Translations under genes and position numbers: made by a program
NCBI GenBank assembly: GCA_024697405.1
Contig: JAILFU010000180.1
Coordinates: 1 to 64,000 of the forward strand
Direction: 5' to 3'
DNA: 64,000 bases
Source of the DNA: Prevotella sp.
GTDB lineage: Bacteria; Bacteroidota; Bacteroidia; Bacteroidales; Bacteroidaceae
Part shown: positions 18,546-31,400 of the stretch, one piece after another
Position numbering within the stretch: position 1 is the first letter of the stretch
How the letters are laid out: every line of letters starts with the position of its first letter
Notes under the pieces: generated by a model
Seen by the model: only the letters and a program-made list of their open reading frames with translations
Told to the model about the DNA's origin: nothing
The model's database searches: none

Positions 18546-20552
18546 ATGAATATGAAAACCAACAGACGAGCAGTTGTGGCTGCTTTATTCATGGCTACCA
18601 TGATGGCCAGTACGGCCCAGGCCGAGGAAAAACAATTCAACAGTCCGGACGGGAAGATCAGTGTGACGGTGAACGACGAGGGCGGCAAGCCCACCTACGC
18701 CGTGAAATTCGACGGCGCATCCATGCTGGAGCGCTCTCCGCTGGGCGTGAAGGCTAATTACGCTGACCTTACCCAGCAGCTAACCCTGAAAAGCTGCGAC
18801 TTAAAGACAGTCACCGACCAGTATGACCTGAAGACATGGAAGCAAAGCCATGTCAGCTATCAGGCCACCGAGGCCGTCTGCCAGTTCAACCAGGGAGAAT
18901 GGCATGCCCTCGACATCATCTTCCGTGTCAGCAACCGCGACGTGGCCTTCTCCTATAAATTGTACCCGAAGCGGGCGCGTGGTGGCGAGACGCTCGTCGC
19001 GGTCGTTGAGAACGAGGCCAGCGGTTTCGTCCTCCCTGACGGCACCACGACGTTCCTCTGTCCGCAGTCCAGGCCCATGGGCGGTTTCGCCCGCACTTCG
19101 CCCAGCTACGAGACAGGTTACTCCTACGATGACGAGATGGGTAAGAACGGCTGGGGCGAAGGCTACTCGTTCCCCTGCCTGTTTAAGGTTCCCTATGCTG
19201 CGACACCGTCGCAGCAAAGCACAACGGGGTGGGTGCTTATCAGCGAGACCGGCACCGACGGCGACTACGTGGCCTGCCGCCTGCTGAACGACGGTGGGGC
19301 AAAGTACAAGATTGGCTTCCCCCAGCCGGGTGAGCTGAACGGTCATGGCTCTACCTCTGCCGCTGTCAGTCTGCCTTGCCAGACGCCCTGGCGCACCATC
19401 ACCCTTGGTGCGTCGCTGGCTCCCATCGTCGAGAGCACCGTGGCCAACGACCTCGTACAGCCGAAGTACAAGGCCTCGAAGGACTACACCTACGGCAAGG
19501 GCTCCTGGTCGTGGATTATCGGCATGGACGGCAGCTGCAACTTCGACGAGCAGAAGCGCTACATCGACTTCTCTGCTGCCATGGGCTGGCGCTCCGTATT
19601 GGTAGATGCCCTCTGGGACAAGCAGATAGGCTATGAGAAGATGGAGGAGCTGGCCCGCTATGGCCGCTCGAAGGGCGTAGGTCTCTTCCTCTGGTATAAC
19701 AGCAATGGTGCCTGGAACGACGCCCCGCAGTCGCCGAAGGACAAAATGGACAAGAGTGCTGCCCGTCGCAAGGAGATGGCTTGGATGCAGAAGAACGGCA
19801 TTCTCGGCATCAAGGTCGACTTCTTCGGTGGCGACAAGCAGCCCATGATGCAGCTCTACGAGGATATCCTCACCGACGCCAACGACTTCGGCCTGCAGGT
19901 CATCTTCCACGGATGCACCCTGCCTCGAGGCTGGGAGCGCATGTACCCCAACTATGTTGCTAGTGAGGCCGTGCTTGCCAGTGAGAACCTCCATTTCGGA
20001 CAGGGCGCCTGCGATGCCGAGGCCCAGAATGCCTGCACTCACGTCTTCATCCGCAATGTCGTGGCCTCTATGGATTTCGGCGGTTCCACGCTGAACAAGC
20101 ATTACAATGCCGACAACCAGCATGGCACCACCCGCCGCACCAGCGATGTCTTCGCCCTGGCTACCGCCGTGCTCTTCCAGAGCAGTGTCCAGCATTTCGC
20201 CATGGCTCCCAACAACCTGACCGATGCCCCCGACTGGGCCGTGCAGTTCATGAAAGACGTGCCGACGCAGTGGGACGAGGTGAAGTTTATCGACGGCTAT
20301 CCCGGCAAGTATGCCATTATCGCTCGTCGCAGTGGGCAGAAATGGTATGTTGCCGCTATTTGTGCCCAGGCTGATCCTGTGAAGATGAAGCTCGACCTCA
20401 GCCCCTTCTTTGCCAAGGGCACGGCAGTCACTGCCTATACCGACGATGCCCAGCTCAAAGGCAAGTCGCAGACGCTGACCTTGAAGAACCTCTCCTTCAA
20501 GGCTGAGATTCCCCAGAACGGTGCCCTCCTCATCGTTGGTGATGCGAAATAA
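18546..20552 (+). CDS. Glycoside hydrolase family 97-like
   Basis: 'QFNSPDGKISVTVNDEGGKPTYAVKFDGASMLERSPLGVK', 'LWYNSNGAWND', 'GIKVDFFGGDKQ'. Confidence 0.9.
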   Translation: MNMKTNRRAVVAALFMATMMASTAQAEEKQFNSPDGKISVTVNDEGGKPTYAVKFDGASMLERSPLGVKANYADLTQQLTLKSCDLKTVTDQYDLKTWKQSHVSYQATEAVCQFNQGEWHALDIIFRVSNRDVAFSYKLYPKRARGGETLVAVVENEASGFVLPDGTTTFLCPQSRPMGGFARTSPSYETGYSYDDEMGKNGWGEGYSFPCLFKVPYAATPSQQSTTGWVLISETGTDGDYVACRLLNDGGAKYKIGFPQPGELNGHGSTSAAVSLPCQTPWRTITLGASLAPIVESTVANDLVQPKYKASKDYTYGKGSWSWIIGMDGSCNFDEQKRYIDFSAAMGWRSVLVDALWDKQIGYEKMEELARYGRSKGVGLFLWYNSNGAWNDAPQSPKDKMDKSAARRKEMAWMQKNGILGIKVDFFGGDKQPMMQLYEDILTDANDFGLQVIFHGCTLPRGWERMYPNYVASEAVLASENLHFGQGACDAEAQNACTHVFIRNVVASMDFGGSTLNKHYNADNQHGTTRRTSDVFALATAVLFQSSVQHFAMAPNNLTDAPDWAVQFMKDVPTQWDEVKFIDGYPGKYAIIARRSGQKWYVAAICAQADPVKMKLDLSPFFAKGTAVTAYTDDAQLKGKSQTLTLKNLSFKAEIPQNGALLIVGDAK

Positions 20553-20615
20553 GAAATAAGGAGTAAGTAATTAGGAATAAAAGGAATAAGGAGTAAGTAA
20601 TAATAAGTAAGAAGT

Positions 20616-22670
20616 ATGAAAAAGCTGTTTTTAAGTTTGTCATTTTTCATTTTCCATTTTTCATTTAGCGTAGCGCAAAACCCCTATCTGCCCCTGTGGG
20701 AGCATGTGCCCGACGGCGAGCCCCGCGTGTTTGAAGACCCCGATAATCCCGGTAAGCTGCGTGCCTATATCATCGGCTCTCACGACGTGAACTACTCCGC
20801 CTACTGCGGCCCCGACATCCGCATGTGGTCGGCCCCTGTAGAAGACCTCAGCCAGTGGCGCGACGAAGGTCCCATCTTCACCTGGTATGTCGACGGCCAG
20901 TGGGACACGATGTATGCCCCCGACCTTGTCTGCACCACCGACCGTGCCACAGGCAAGAAGACCTACTGGCTCTATCCCCACAGCCGTGGCTGGCGGCGTA
21001 CGCCGATGGTGTGTAAGGGCGACCGTCCCAATGGCCCCTTCACCCCTGTCAACCTCACGGATGACGGTCGTCAGTGCCTCCCCGGCTCGCTCATCGACTT
21101 CGACCCCTCGGTGTTCATCGAGACCATCACCGACAAGAAGGACAAGGACTATGACATCGGCTACCGTGCCTACGTGTTCTACGGCTTCCAGCATTCCACT
21201 GCCGTTGAACTCGACCAGAAGACGATGTACTCCAAGCGGGAGGGCACAGAGCCTATTGACCCCTTCATCCCCGCCAGCAGTGCCGACGGCCGTCTGCTCG
21301 ACAAGGCTGGCAGTGAGTACAAGGCCCTCTATGAAGGACAGAACCCGCTTGACTTCAACTTCTTCGAGGCAAGCAGCATCCGTCAGGTGGGCAATAAGTA
21401 CGTGATGGTGTTCTCCGGCTATAGCGGCAAGGAATACGGCCTGGGCAATACCAACTCCGCCCTGCGCTATGCCTTCGGCGACTCACCCCTCGGCCCCTGG
21501 CGCTCCGGCGGCGTGCTGGTTGACTCCCGTGGCGTCGTGCTCAACGAGGATGGCTCGAAGCTCATCACCACCAATTTCGGCCACAACACCCACGGCTCGC
21601 TTCAGGAGATCAACGGCCAGTGGTATGTCTTCTACCATCGTCCTCCCCGTGGCTTCGGCAATGCCCGTCAGGCCATGGTGGCTCCCGTGAAGATTACATG
21701 GGACAAGAAGCCTGTGGCCAAGGGTGGGGTAGTGAAGATTACGGGCTACGACCCCTACGCCAAGGATAATGTGTGGACAGCCAAGGCCAGCGATGGCAAT
21801 GAATATACCGGTGCCGAGGTTACCAGCGAGGGCTTCCAGATTTTCGGTCTGCCTCCCTATGCCTACTATAGCGCCGGCTACGCCTGTTTCGTCTATGGCC
21901 CCAACGCCAACAACTGGATGCAGGACAACCACGACGTGTGGAACAACTCGATGGACCTGGCCGGTATCCAGAACGGCGGCATCGTCGGCTTTAAGTACTT
22001 CGGTTTCGGCGGTCTGGCTCAGGACACCAAGGGCTGCAAGGCATTCGAGGGCACGAAGAAGGGCGACGGTGTCTATCTGAACCTCTACCTGACACCCAGC
22101 AACAAGGGCGACTTCAAGATTCATGTCATGCTCGACGACCCCTGGAAGGGTCAGGAAATTGCCGTTGAAACCATGGCTGGCAGTAACAACATGGCCAGGA
22201 TGGTAGCCATCCCCGTTCCCGCCGTCGAGGGTCTTACCGGCAAGCACGCCATCTACCTCGTCGTGGAAGGCCCCGAGGTGCAGCAGCCCCAGCAGCCGCA
22301 GGGCCGTCCGCAGTTCGGTCGTGGTCCTCAGCAGCCGCAGCGTCCGCAGGGTCTGTTCGACCTCCACGGCATCGGCTTCTCCAAGGGAGCCACCTCCATC
22401 ACAGCATTCGTTCCCAAAGTGCCGCAGGTCACCATCACCGCCGACGGCCAGAAGCTGAACATCCCCACGACACCCGTGCGCTTCAACGCCCAGAACGGTT
22501 TCTCTGAGCAGAACCGCTATCAGGTGTATGGCCGCCTGTTGAAAGGCAGCAAGCTGGAGGCTACGTCCGATGTGCCTGGCGTGAAGTTCGACATCAGCCC
22601 CGTCGTAGAGGGTCGTGCCACCATCAAGGCCACCTATCAGGGAAATACGAAGATATTCTTAATTAACTAA
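20616..22670 (+). CDS. Glycoside hydrolase family 43-like enzyme with extra C-terminal domain containing Q/P-rich segment
   Basis: 'DPDNPGKLRAYIIGSHD...IRMWSAPVEDLSQWRDEG', 'MYAPDLVC'; 'QQPQQPQGRPQFGRGPQQPQRPQG'. Confidence 0.75.
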   Translation: MKKLFLSLSFFIFHFSFSVAQNPYLPLWEHVPDGEPRVFEDPDNPGKLRAYIIGSHDVNYSAYCGPDIRMWSAPVEDLSQWRDEGPIFTWYVDGQWDTMYAPDLVCTTDRATGKKTYWLYPHSRGWRRTPMVCKGDRPNGPFTPVNLTDDGRQCLPGSLIDFDPSVFIETITDKKDKDYDIGYRAYVFYGFQHSTAVELDQKTMYSKREGTEPIDPFIPASSADGRLLDKAGSEYKALYEGQNPLDFNFFEASSIRQVGNKYVMVFSGYSGKEYGLGNTNSALRYAFGDSPLGPWRSGGVLVDSRGVVLNEDGSKLITTNFGHNTHGSLQEINGQWYVFYHRPPRGFGNARQAMVAPVKITWDKKPVAKGGVVKITGYDPYAKDNVWTAKASDGNEYTGAEVTSEGFQIFGLPPYAYYSAGYACFVYGPNANNWMQDNHDVWNNSMDLAGIQNGGIVGFKYFGFGGLAQDTKGCKAFEGTKKGDGVYLNLYLTPSNKGDFKIHVMLDDPWKGQEIAVETMAGSNNMARMVAIPVPAVEGLTGKHAIYLVVEGPEVQQPQQPQGRPQFGRGPQQPQRPQGLFDLHGIGFSKGATSITAFVPKVPQVTITADGQKLNIPTTPVRFNAQNGFSEQNRYQVYGRLLKGSKLEATSDVPGVKFDISPVVEGRATIKATYQGNTKIFLIN

Positions 22671-22681
22671 TAATTAACTAA

Positions 22682-24824
<2,143 letters not shown>

Positions 24825-24946
24825 TATCTTTTAGAAGTAGATTCCTTTCCCTCCTTACTCCACCGCTCGACCTTGGTCGCTTGCCTAAGCAAGAACTCCT
24901 TACTCCACAACTCCTTTCCCTCTTCACCTCCTTTACTCCTATAATT

Positions 24947-27427
24947 ATGAGAAAATCTTTGTCAATCCTATTGCTCACCGCCTTCGCTCTTGCTACGCAG
25001 GCGGCTGAGTCTTTTGTGTCCTTTGAGCCTGTGGCCGACGGTTTAGAGCTTACTGCCGGCACCATCAGCTACAGCGAGCAGGACTACGATGGCGTGAAGA
25101 TTGCCATCGGCAATCTGAAGACCGACATGCAGCGTACCATCGGCCACGAGGCCGCCGTGCTCGTGGGCACCGTGGGCAAGAATGCCGACATCGACCGTCT
25201 GCTGAAGCAGGGCGTGCTGCCCGACCTGAAGGGGCGCCGCGAGAAATATGTCATCACCGTGGCCGACGGCCGTCTGGTCATTGCTGGCAGCGACCGCCGT
25301 GGCACCATCTACGGCATCTACGAGCTCAGCCGCCAGCTGGGTGTCTCGCCGTGGTACTGGTGGGCCGACGTGCCCGTGCAGTCGCATGCCCGTGCCTTTG
25401 TGAAGCGCGGTATCTACACCGACGGCGAGCCCTCAGTGGAGTTCCGTGGCATCTTCCTCAACGACGAGGCCCCCTGCCTCACCTCGTGGGTGAAGAACAC
25501 CTGGGGCACCGACTACGGCGACCACCGCTTCTATGAGAAAGTCTTCGAGCTCATCCTCCGGCTGAAGGGCAACATGATGTGGCCCGCCATGTGGGGATGG
25601 GCCTTCTATGCCGACGACCCGGAGAACGGCAAGACCGCCGACCGCATGGGTGTGATGATGGGCACCAGCCACCACGAGCCTATGGCCCGCAACCATCAGG
25701 AGTATGCCCGCCGCCGCAGCGAGTGGGGCGCATGGAACTACCAGACCAACCAGGAGAAGCTCGACCAGTTCTTCCGTGAGGGCATAGAGCGCATGAAAGG
25801 CACCGAGGACATCGTCACCATCGGCATGCGTGGCGACGGCGACGAGGCCATGAGCGACCAGGCCGACACCGGGCTGATGGAGCGCATCATCAACAACCAG
25901 CGCCGCATCATCAAGGACGTGACCAAGAAGCCCGCCGAGAAGACCACGCAGGTGTGGGCACTCTATAAAGAGGTGCAGGACTACTACGACGCTGGCCTCC
26001 GTGTGCCCGACGACGTGATGATTCTCATCAGCGACGACAACTGGGGCGACATCCGCCGCGTGCCCGTCAACGCGAAGGAGCGCAGCCGCAAGGGCGGCTG
26101 GGGCATCTACTACCACGTGGACTACGTAGGTGCTCCCCGCAACACGAAGTGGCTCAATGTCACCCAGACCCAGCAGATGTTCGAACAGCTCTCACTGGCC
26201 TACGACTTCGGCATTCAGCGCATGTGGATTCTCAACGTCGGCGACCTGAAGCCCATGGAGTACCCCATCCAGCTCTTCATGGACATGGCCTGGAACCCCA
26301 AGGAATACACGCTCCAGACCGTCACCGACCACACCCGCCGCTTCTTTGCCACGGCTCTCAGTGGGGAAACAGCCCAGGAGGCCGCCTCTATCTACAACCA
26401 GAACTGCCAGTACATGGCCCGCGTCACTCCAGAGATGCTCGATGCCCGCACCTACAGTCTCCCGTCGGGCGAGTGGCGACAGGTGGCCGACGACTACCAG
26501 CGCCTGGAGCTGCGCGCGCTGCGCCTCTACGACGACATCCCCGTCCAGGCCCGCGACTTCTACCGCCAGCTCGTCCTCTTCCCCGTGCAGGCCATGGCCA
26601 ACCTCTACGACATGTACTACGCCCAGGCCATGAACCAGCAGCTGGCTAAGGACGGCAACCCCGACGCCAACCTCTGGGCAGTCCGCGTGGCCCAGTGCTT
26701 CCGCCGCGACTCCCTGCTCTGTCTCTCCTACAACAAGGACATTGCCGGAGGCAAGTGGAACGGCATGATGACCCAGAAGCACATCGGCTACCGCTCGTGG
26801 AACGACAACTTCCGCGCCGACACCATGCCGCGCACCACGCAGGTGACCACCGAAGGGCCATCGCCTGCCGGAGGCTACACCTTCACACCCAGTGCCGGAT
26901 ATGTCTCCATGGAGGCCGAGCACTTCTTCTCTGCCCAGGCCACCGAGGGCACTGCGTGGACCGTCTACCCCTACTACGGACGCACCCGCAGCGCCGTCGC
27001 CCTCACGCCCTACACCCAGCCCGTAGGCGATGCTGTCCTGACCTACCGCTTCTCCCTCCCCCAGAACGTCCCAACCTCCGTGAAGGTGCACGTCGTAGTG
27101 AAGTCTACACTCGACTTCCTTAACGTCGGCGGCTTTGAGTATTCCGTCAGCCTCGACGGCGGGGAGCCTCAGACGGTCAACTTCAACAAGACGCTCGTCG
27201 ACCGTCAGCCCTACATGTACTCCGACTACTATCCCGCCGTGGCCCGTCGCATCGTCGAGAAGACGGTAGAGCTGCCCGTCGCGCAGGCCGACATCCACGA
27301 GCTGACCATCCGCCCACGCCATCCCGGCATCGTCTTCGAGAAGATTGTCGTCGACTTCGGCGGCTACCAGCCTTCCTACCTCTTCATGCCGGAGTCGCCC
27401 TGCCAGCGAAGTCTGGCCGCAGAGTAG
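24947..27427 (+). CDS. Glycoside hydrolase family 115 (alpha-glucuronidase-like)
   Basis: 'GRREKYVITVADGRLVIAGSDRRGTIYGIYELSRQLGVSPWYWWADVPV'; start chosen at signal peptide MRKSLSILLLTAFALATQA. Confidence 0.9.
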   Translation: MRKSLSILLLTAFALATQAAESFVSFEPVADGLELTAGTISYSEQDYDGVKIAIGNLKTDMQRTIGHEAAVLVGTVGKNADIDRLLKQGVLPDLKGRREKYVITVADGRLVIAGSDRRGTIYGIYELSRQLGVSPWYWWADVPVQSHARAFVKRGIYTDGEPSVEFRGIFLNDEAPCLTSWVKNTWGTDYGDHRFYEKVFELILRLKGNMMWPAMWGWAFYADDPENGKTADRMGVMMGTSHHEPMARNHQEYARRRSEWGAWNYQTNQEKLDQFFREGIERMKGTEDIVTIGMRGDGDEAMSDQADTGLMERIINNQRRIIKDVTKKPAEKTTQVWALYKEVQDYYDAGLRVPDDVMILISDDNWGDIRRVPVNAKERSRKGGWGIYYHVDYVGAPRNTKWLNVTQTQQMFEQLSLAYDFGIQRMWILNVGDLKPMEYPIQLFMDMAWNPKEYTLQTVTDHTRRFFATALSGETAQEAASIYNQNCQYMARVTPEMLDARTYSLPSGEWRQVADDYQRLELRALRLYDDIPVQARDFYRQLVLFPVQAMANLYDMYYAQAMNQQLAKDGNPDANLWAVRVAQCFRRDSLLCLSYNKDIAGGKWNGMMTQKHIGYRSWNDNFRADTMPRTTQVTTEGPSPAGGYTFTPSAGYVSMEAEHFFSAQATEGTAWTVYPYYGRTRSAVALTPYTQPVGDAVLTYRFSLPQNVPTSVKVHVVVKSTLDFLNVGGFEYSVSLDGGEPQTVNFNKTLVDRQPYMYSDYYPAVARRIVEKTVELPVAQADIHELTIRPRHPGIVFEKIVVDFGGYQPSYLFMPESPCQRSLAAE

Positions 27428-27648
27428 CAGGCCATTGTCAAGCCATTCTCTGCCCAGGGTTTACACTTAACGATAGAAAAGGCTATGTCGGTTTGAACGA
27501 CAGGTTTTTAGCAAATGATTATCCGCCGTCAGGTGGCTCGCCTTCTCCGGGGGGTGCTTCACACCGCCCGGCTATTGAGAGCCGACTCCTTCGCGGTCAC
27601 ACAAAAGTTCAACCGTACCAGGTCGAAATATCGTAATTTCGTTGGGGG

Positions 27649-28090
27649 CTCGCGCGTGTGCATATTATACGCGCGAGAAAAAGGTGCTACAGGCACTACA
27701 GGAGCATCTAACAAGTTGGTTTATAAACATTTGTTGGTAGCTACAAGGCTTTAAATGGAGCTACCGAAGTAGCTACAGGCCGATTTCTCAATTTTGCGGT
27801 ATGTAACATGCCGGATGTTACATACTGCAAAGTATTGGGAGAGAGAAACTGAGAAATGGCGTTCGCGTTTTTTCGTCCCAAGCCTTGGGACGAAAAAATA
27901 GCGTTCGTATTTTTTCAAACGGCGTTCGTATTTTTTCAAACGGCGTTCGTTTTTTCCCAAACGGAGACTCCGTTAGTGAGAAGGTTGACTGTAGCTACTA
28001 CGGTAGCTCCATTTAAAGTCCTGTAGCTACCAACAACGAATTAAATGTCAGCTGGTTAAGTGGCAAAGTAGCTCCTGTAGCGCCTTTTTT
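27649..28090. repeat. Large GTAGCTAC-rich palindromic element, family 2, copy 1
   Basis: ctcgcgcgtgtgcatattatacgcgcgag end; 40-bp inverted repeats 27737-27776 / 27991-28030; core tandem caaacggcgttcgtattttttc; hairpin ttttttcgtcccaagccttgggacgaaaaaa. Confidence 0.8.
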
Positions 28091-28146
28091 CTACTATTAG
28101 GATAATCATATTTAGCAAAATCCTTGGATGGTTGCCAGAAAATGCT

Positions 28147-28154
28147 TACCTTTG
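28147..28154 (+). promoter_or_regulatory. TAnnTTTG promoter element
   Basis: tTACCTTTGcacc upstream of the 28176 small ORF. Confidence 0.5.
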
Positions 28155-28175
28155 CACCGTCATAGAGTAATTTGT

Positions 28176-28340
28176 ATGGAACAGGCGAAAAACTATCCGA
28201 CAGTCGAGTCGATACGCTCAGACATAAAGGCCCTGCCTGAGAAGGATTTCCTGAACGTGCTTTCCAAGTTGTTCGGTGAGTCACCATTGCCAGCCGCGCT
28301 AACCTCGTTTGAAAGCAAGTTCCTGTATGCTGACGGCTAA
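28176..28340 (+). CDS. 54-aa small protein of unknown function
   Basis: MEQAKNYPTVESIRSDIKALPEKDFLNVLSKLFGESPLPAALTSFESKFLYADG; promoter-like element 22 bp upstream. Confidence 0.45.
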   Translation: MEQAKNYPTVESIRSDIKALPEKDFLNVLSKLFGESPLPAALTSFESKFLYADG

Positions 28341-28343
28341 TCG

Positions 28344-28459
28344 TCGAGCTGACTTTCCGCCCGAGCCATCCCGGCATCGTCTTCGAGAAGATTGTTGTCG
28401 ACTTCGGCGGCTGCCAGCCCTCCTGCCTCTTCATGCCTGAGTTGCCCTGCCGGCGAAGC
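28344..28459 (+). pseudogene. Duplicated 3'-terminal fragment of the GH115 gene
   Basis: About 90% identical by eye to ~27300-27412; encodes ELTFRPSHPGIVFEKIVVDFGGCQPSCLFMPELPCRRS vs ELTIRPRHPGIVFEKIVVDFGGYQPSYLFMPESPCQRS. Confidence 0.9.
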
Positions 28460-28497
28460 ATGAATCCCTCTAATACTAAACTTAATTTGACCATGAT

Positions 28498-31400
28498 ATG
28501 AAAAAGTATTTGTCTTTACTGCCATCAGTCTTGCTGCTGATAGGGACGCTGGCCGCCTACGGACAATCCACGGGTGTAGCTGAGCGTGATGTAACCATTC
28601 TGGAGTCCATCAAGTCTACGGGACTGCAGGCTTTCAACACGGGCTATACCCACAAGGCCAACACCCGCGTGGTGATGGACTGCGAGGCGACGCAGAACAC
28701 GCAGAGAAACTGGGAGGCGCTGCTGGGCGCCCGCCTGTCAGACTACATTTCCAATGCCTTCTGCTTCTTCTCGCGCCACTATAACTATTCCGCTTCCGCA
28801 GTGCAGGATTCACCCTGCTTCAACCGTTCGGGCAATGTGAAAAGCGGTTCAGGCTTTGTCTATGGCGAGCGCATCCTGCTGAGTTGCGAAGGACAGACGG
28901 CCACTTGGTTTCGCTATTCCGACCAAAGCACGGCTGTAGGCAGCGTGACCACTACTGGAACGGCCGACGACGGCAAGACCCCCATGTTTCTGTTTGACCT
29001 AAACACCTCGGCCACCGAGGGCGGCCTGAAGCAGGACAACTCGAAGTCGGTGATGACGCTCTATGGCTGCAGGATTTACGAGGGCGAGACGCTGAAGTGC
29101 GACTTCGTGCCTGCCCGATACAACGGTAAGGCTGGCCTCTACGACCGTGTGAACCACACGTTCAGCGGTTCCCTCACCGACACACCCTTTTTTGCTCCAG
29201 ATCTCGCCAATTATGAGCGTGCCCTCAACGCCATTGTAGACGGCCATAAATACCGCGTGTTTACCGAGGTAGGCGGCCTGAAGTACTATGTCACTGCCGA
29301 CGGCTATCTGACGACCGACATGGCCAGTGCACCTGCGTTCCAGATCAACAAAGTTGCTGGCTATGAGTATGCATACGGCTTCCAGCTCAAGAACGGCAAT
29401 ATCTGTTTCACCAATCCCAGAACTTATTCCGTGGCAGCTTTGACGGAGGGTCATCTGAACACAGCGGACAGGACGGATGGCCCCCGCAGCGATTGGGAAG
29501 CGCAAGTGTTCTTCCTCAACGAGCAGGGCAAGTATGCCATCCGTTCTACGAATGCCCGGAGCGGTGATACTGAATGGAGCTGGATAGGCTGTGCCTACTG
29601 GACGGTCAACGAAGGCCCCTTGGCTGAATATGGCTTCGACATGAACTACGTCTGGCAGCTGGAGGATGGCAGCGTACCTGTCACCGTCACTGAGACGACC
29701 ACTGTCTTAGGGGGTGACTTGACCTACAAGGTGACCGGCGTCGTGAACCTTGACACCCGACTCCGGGTAAACGGCAGACCCACGCTCGTCCTCGACAAGG
29801 GCGCCACGCTCAACGCCCCGATGGGTATTGAAGTGTCTTACAGCCCGGAAGAATGTACCCTCACCATCGAGGGCAGCGGTGCATTGAACGCCTTCGCCGA
29901 AAATGGCGATGCTGCCATCGGCGGTAGCAGAGGTAATCGCTGCGGCACAGTTATCATCCATGGTGGCCAGATAACGGTTAACAGTGGCGATAACAGTGTC
30001 GGTATTGGCCCGGGCCAGTGGGGAGATGTCCATTTTGGCTATCTCACACTCGGCTGGACCAATCCCAGCGACTTCGTATCCGTCAATAGCGTTAAATTCT
30101 ATAATACTGATAGAATCAGTTTTGCCGAGGGCAAGAAATTCCTGGTCGACGGCACCGATACCGAGGCCACTACCGACAACATTGCAGGCCAAAAGCTGTT
30201 ACCCATGACCAGCGACGTCATCACCGAGAGCACCACGCTGCTGGGCGACGGCTGCACGTACTACGTGAACACCGACGTGACCAACGCCAACCGCATCAGG
30301 GTGATGGGCTCGGCTGTGCTGCATCTGGGCGAGGGCGCCACGCTCACCGCCACGAAGGGCTTCCAGGTGGAAGATGACAACACGCTCACCATCGAGGGCG
30401 ACGGCGTGCTGATAGCTACTGCCAGCACCCATGACGCTGCCATCGGCGGCGGCGATGGCAGCGGTAGCGTCCGTGATGTTCCCTACGGACACATCATCAT
30501 TAACGGCGGCAACGTCACCGCCACAGGCGGAGAGGATGGCGCTGGCATCGGCGGCGGCGTGATGAACAGGCCGGGAACCGGCAGCATCACCATCAATGGC
30601 GGCGTGGTCAACGCCACGGGTGGAAAGGAGGCCGCTGGCATCGGCGGCGGTGCTAATTTCTGGTACTCCTCGCCCGATTATGCGGAATGTGGTACGGCTG
30701 GTACCATTATCATCAATGGCGGACAGGTGACGGCCACCGGTGGAACTGACGATAGCAATGCGCTTTATGCGGGCATAGGCCGGGGACTAAACGGCCCGGA
30801 CGACGGCCAGCTGACGCTCGGCTGGACCTTGGAGTCCGACTACCTCCAGGCCAACAGCTACGACGCAGGCACCGTCACCTTTGCCCAGGGCAAGTTCTTC
30901 GCCGTCTATACCGAGGGCACCAAGATTACCCCCGAGAACATCGCCACGGCCAACGGGAAGAAGCTGGTTCCCTGGTTCGAGCCGGGCACCATCGACCTCT
31001 CCGCACTGACCAGCGACCGCAAGGCCAGGAATGGCGACCTGGTGACGGGACGGCTGTCTGGCAACTACAAGATCTCGATTGCCGATGGCGCCACCGTCAC
31101 ACTGCGCGATGTGACCATCAACGGCGTGAGTGAGTTTGATGATGACTACTCTCGCCTCTATGAATGGGCAGGCATCAGCTGCGAGGGCGACGCCACCATC
31201 ATCCTCGAGGGCGAGAACACGGTGAAGGGATTCTTCGCCTACTATCCCGGCATCCACGTGCCTGAGGGCAAGACGCTCACCATCAAGGGCGACGGATCGC
31301 TCGACGCCAGCAGCAACGAATTTGCGGTCAGCATCGACGGAGCGATTGACATCGGCGGAGCGGCAGGCATCGGCGGAGGCTACATGCTCAGCTGTGGCAA

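Noticed and set aside
27530-27640. Possible tRNA-like segment (gttcaaccgtacc)
   Set aside because: No cloverleaf could be assembled by eye; a tRNA scan would be needed.
27515-27754. 79-aa ORF (MIIRRQVARLLRGVL...)
   Set aside because: It overlaps the family-2 palindromic element; similarity to the 55268-55525 ORF is explained by the shared repeat DNA rather than by a protein.
27428-28340. Possible retron or diversity-generating element near the duplicated GH115 end
   Set aside because: No reverse transcriptase ORF is present and the duplicate's mismatches are not confined to adenine positions.
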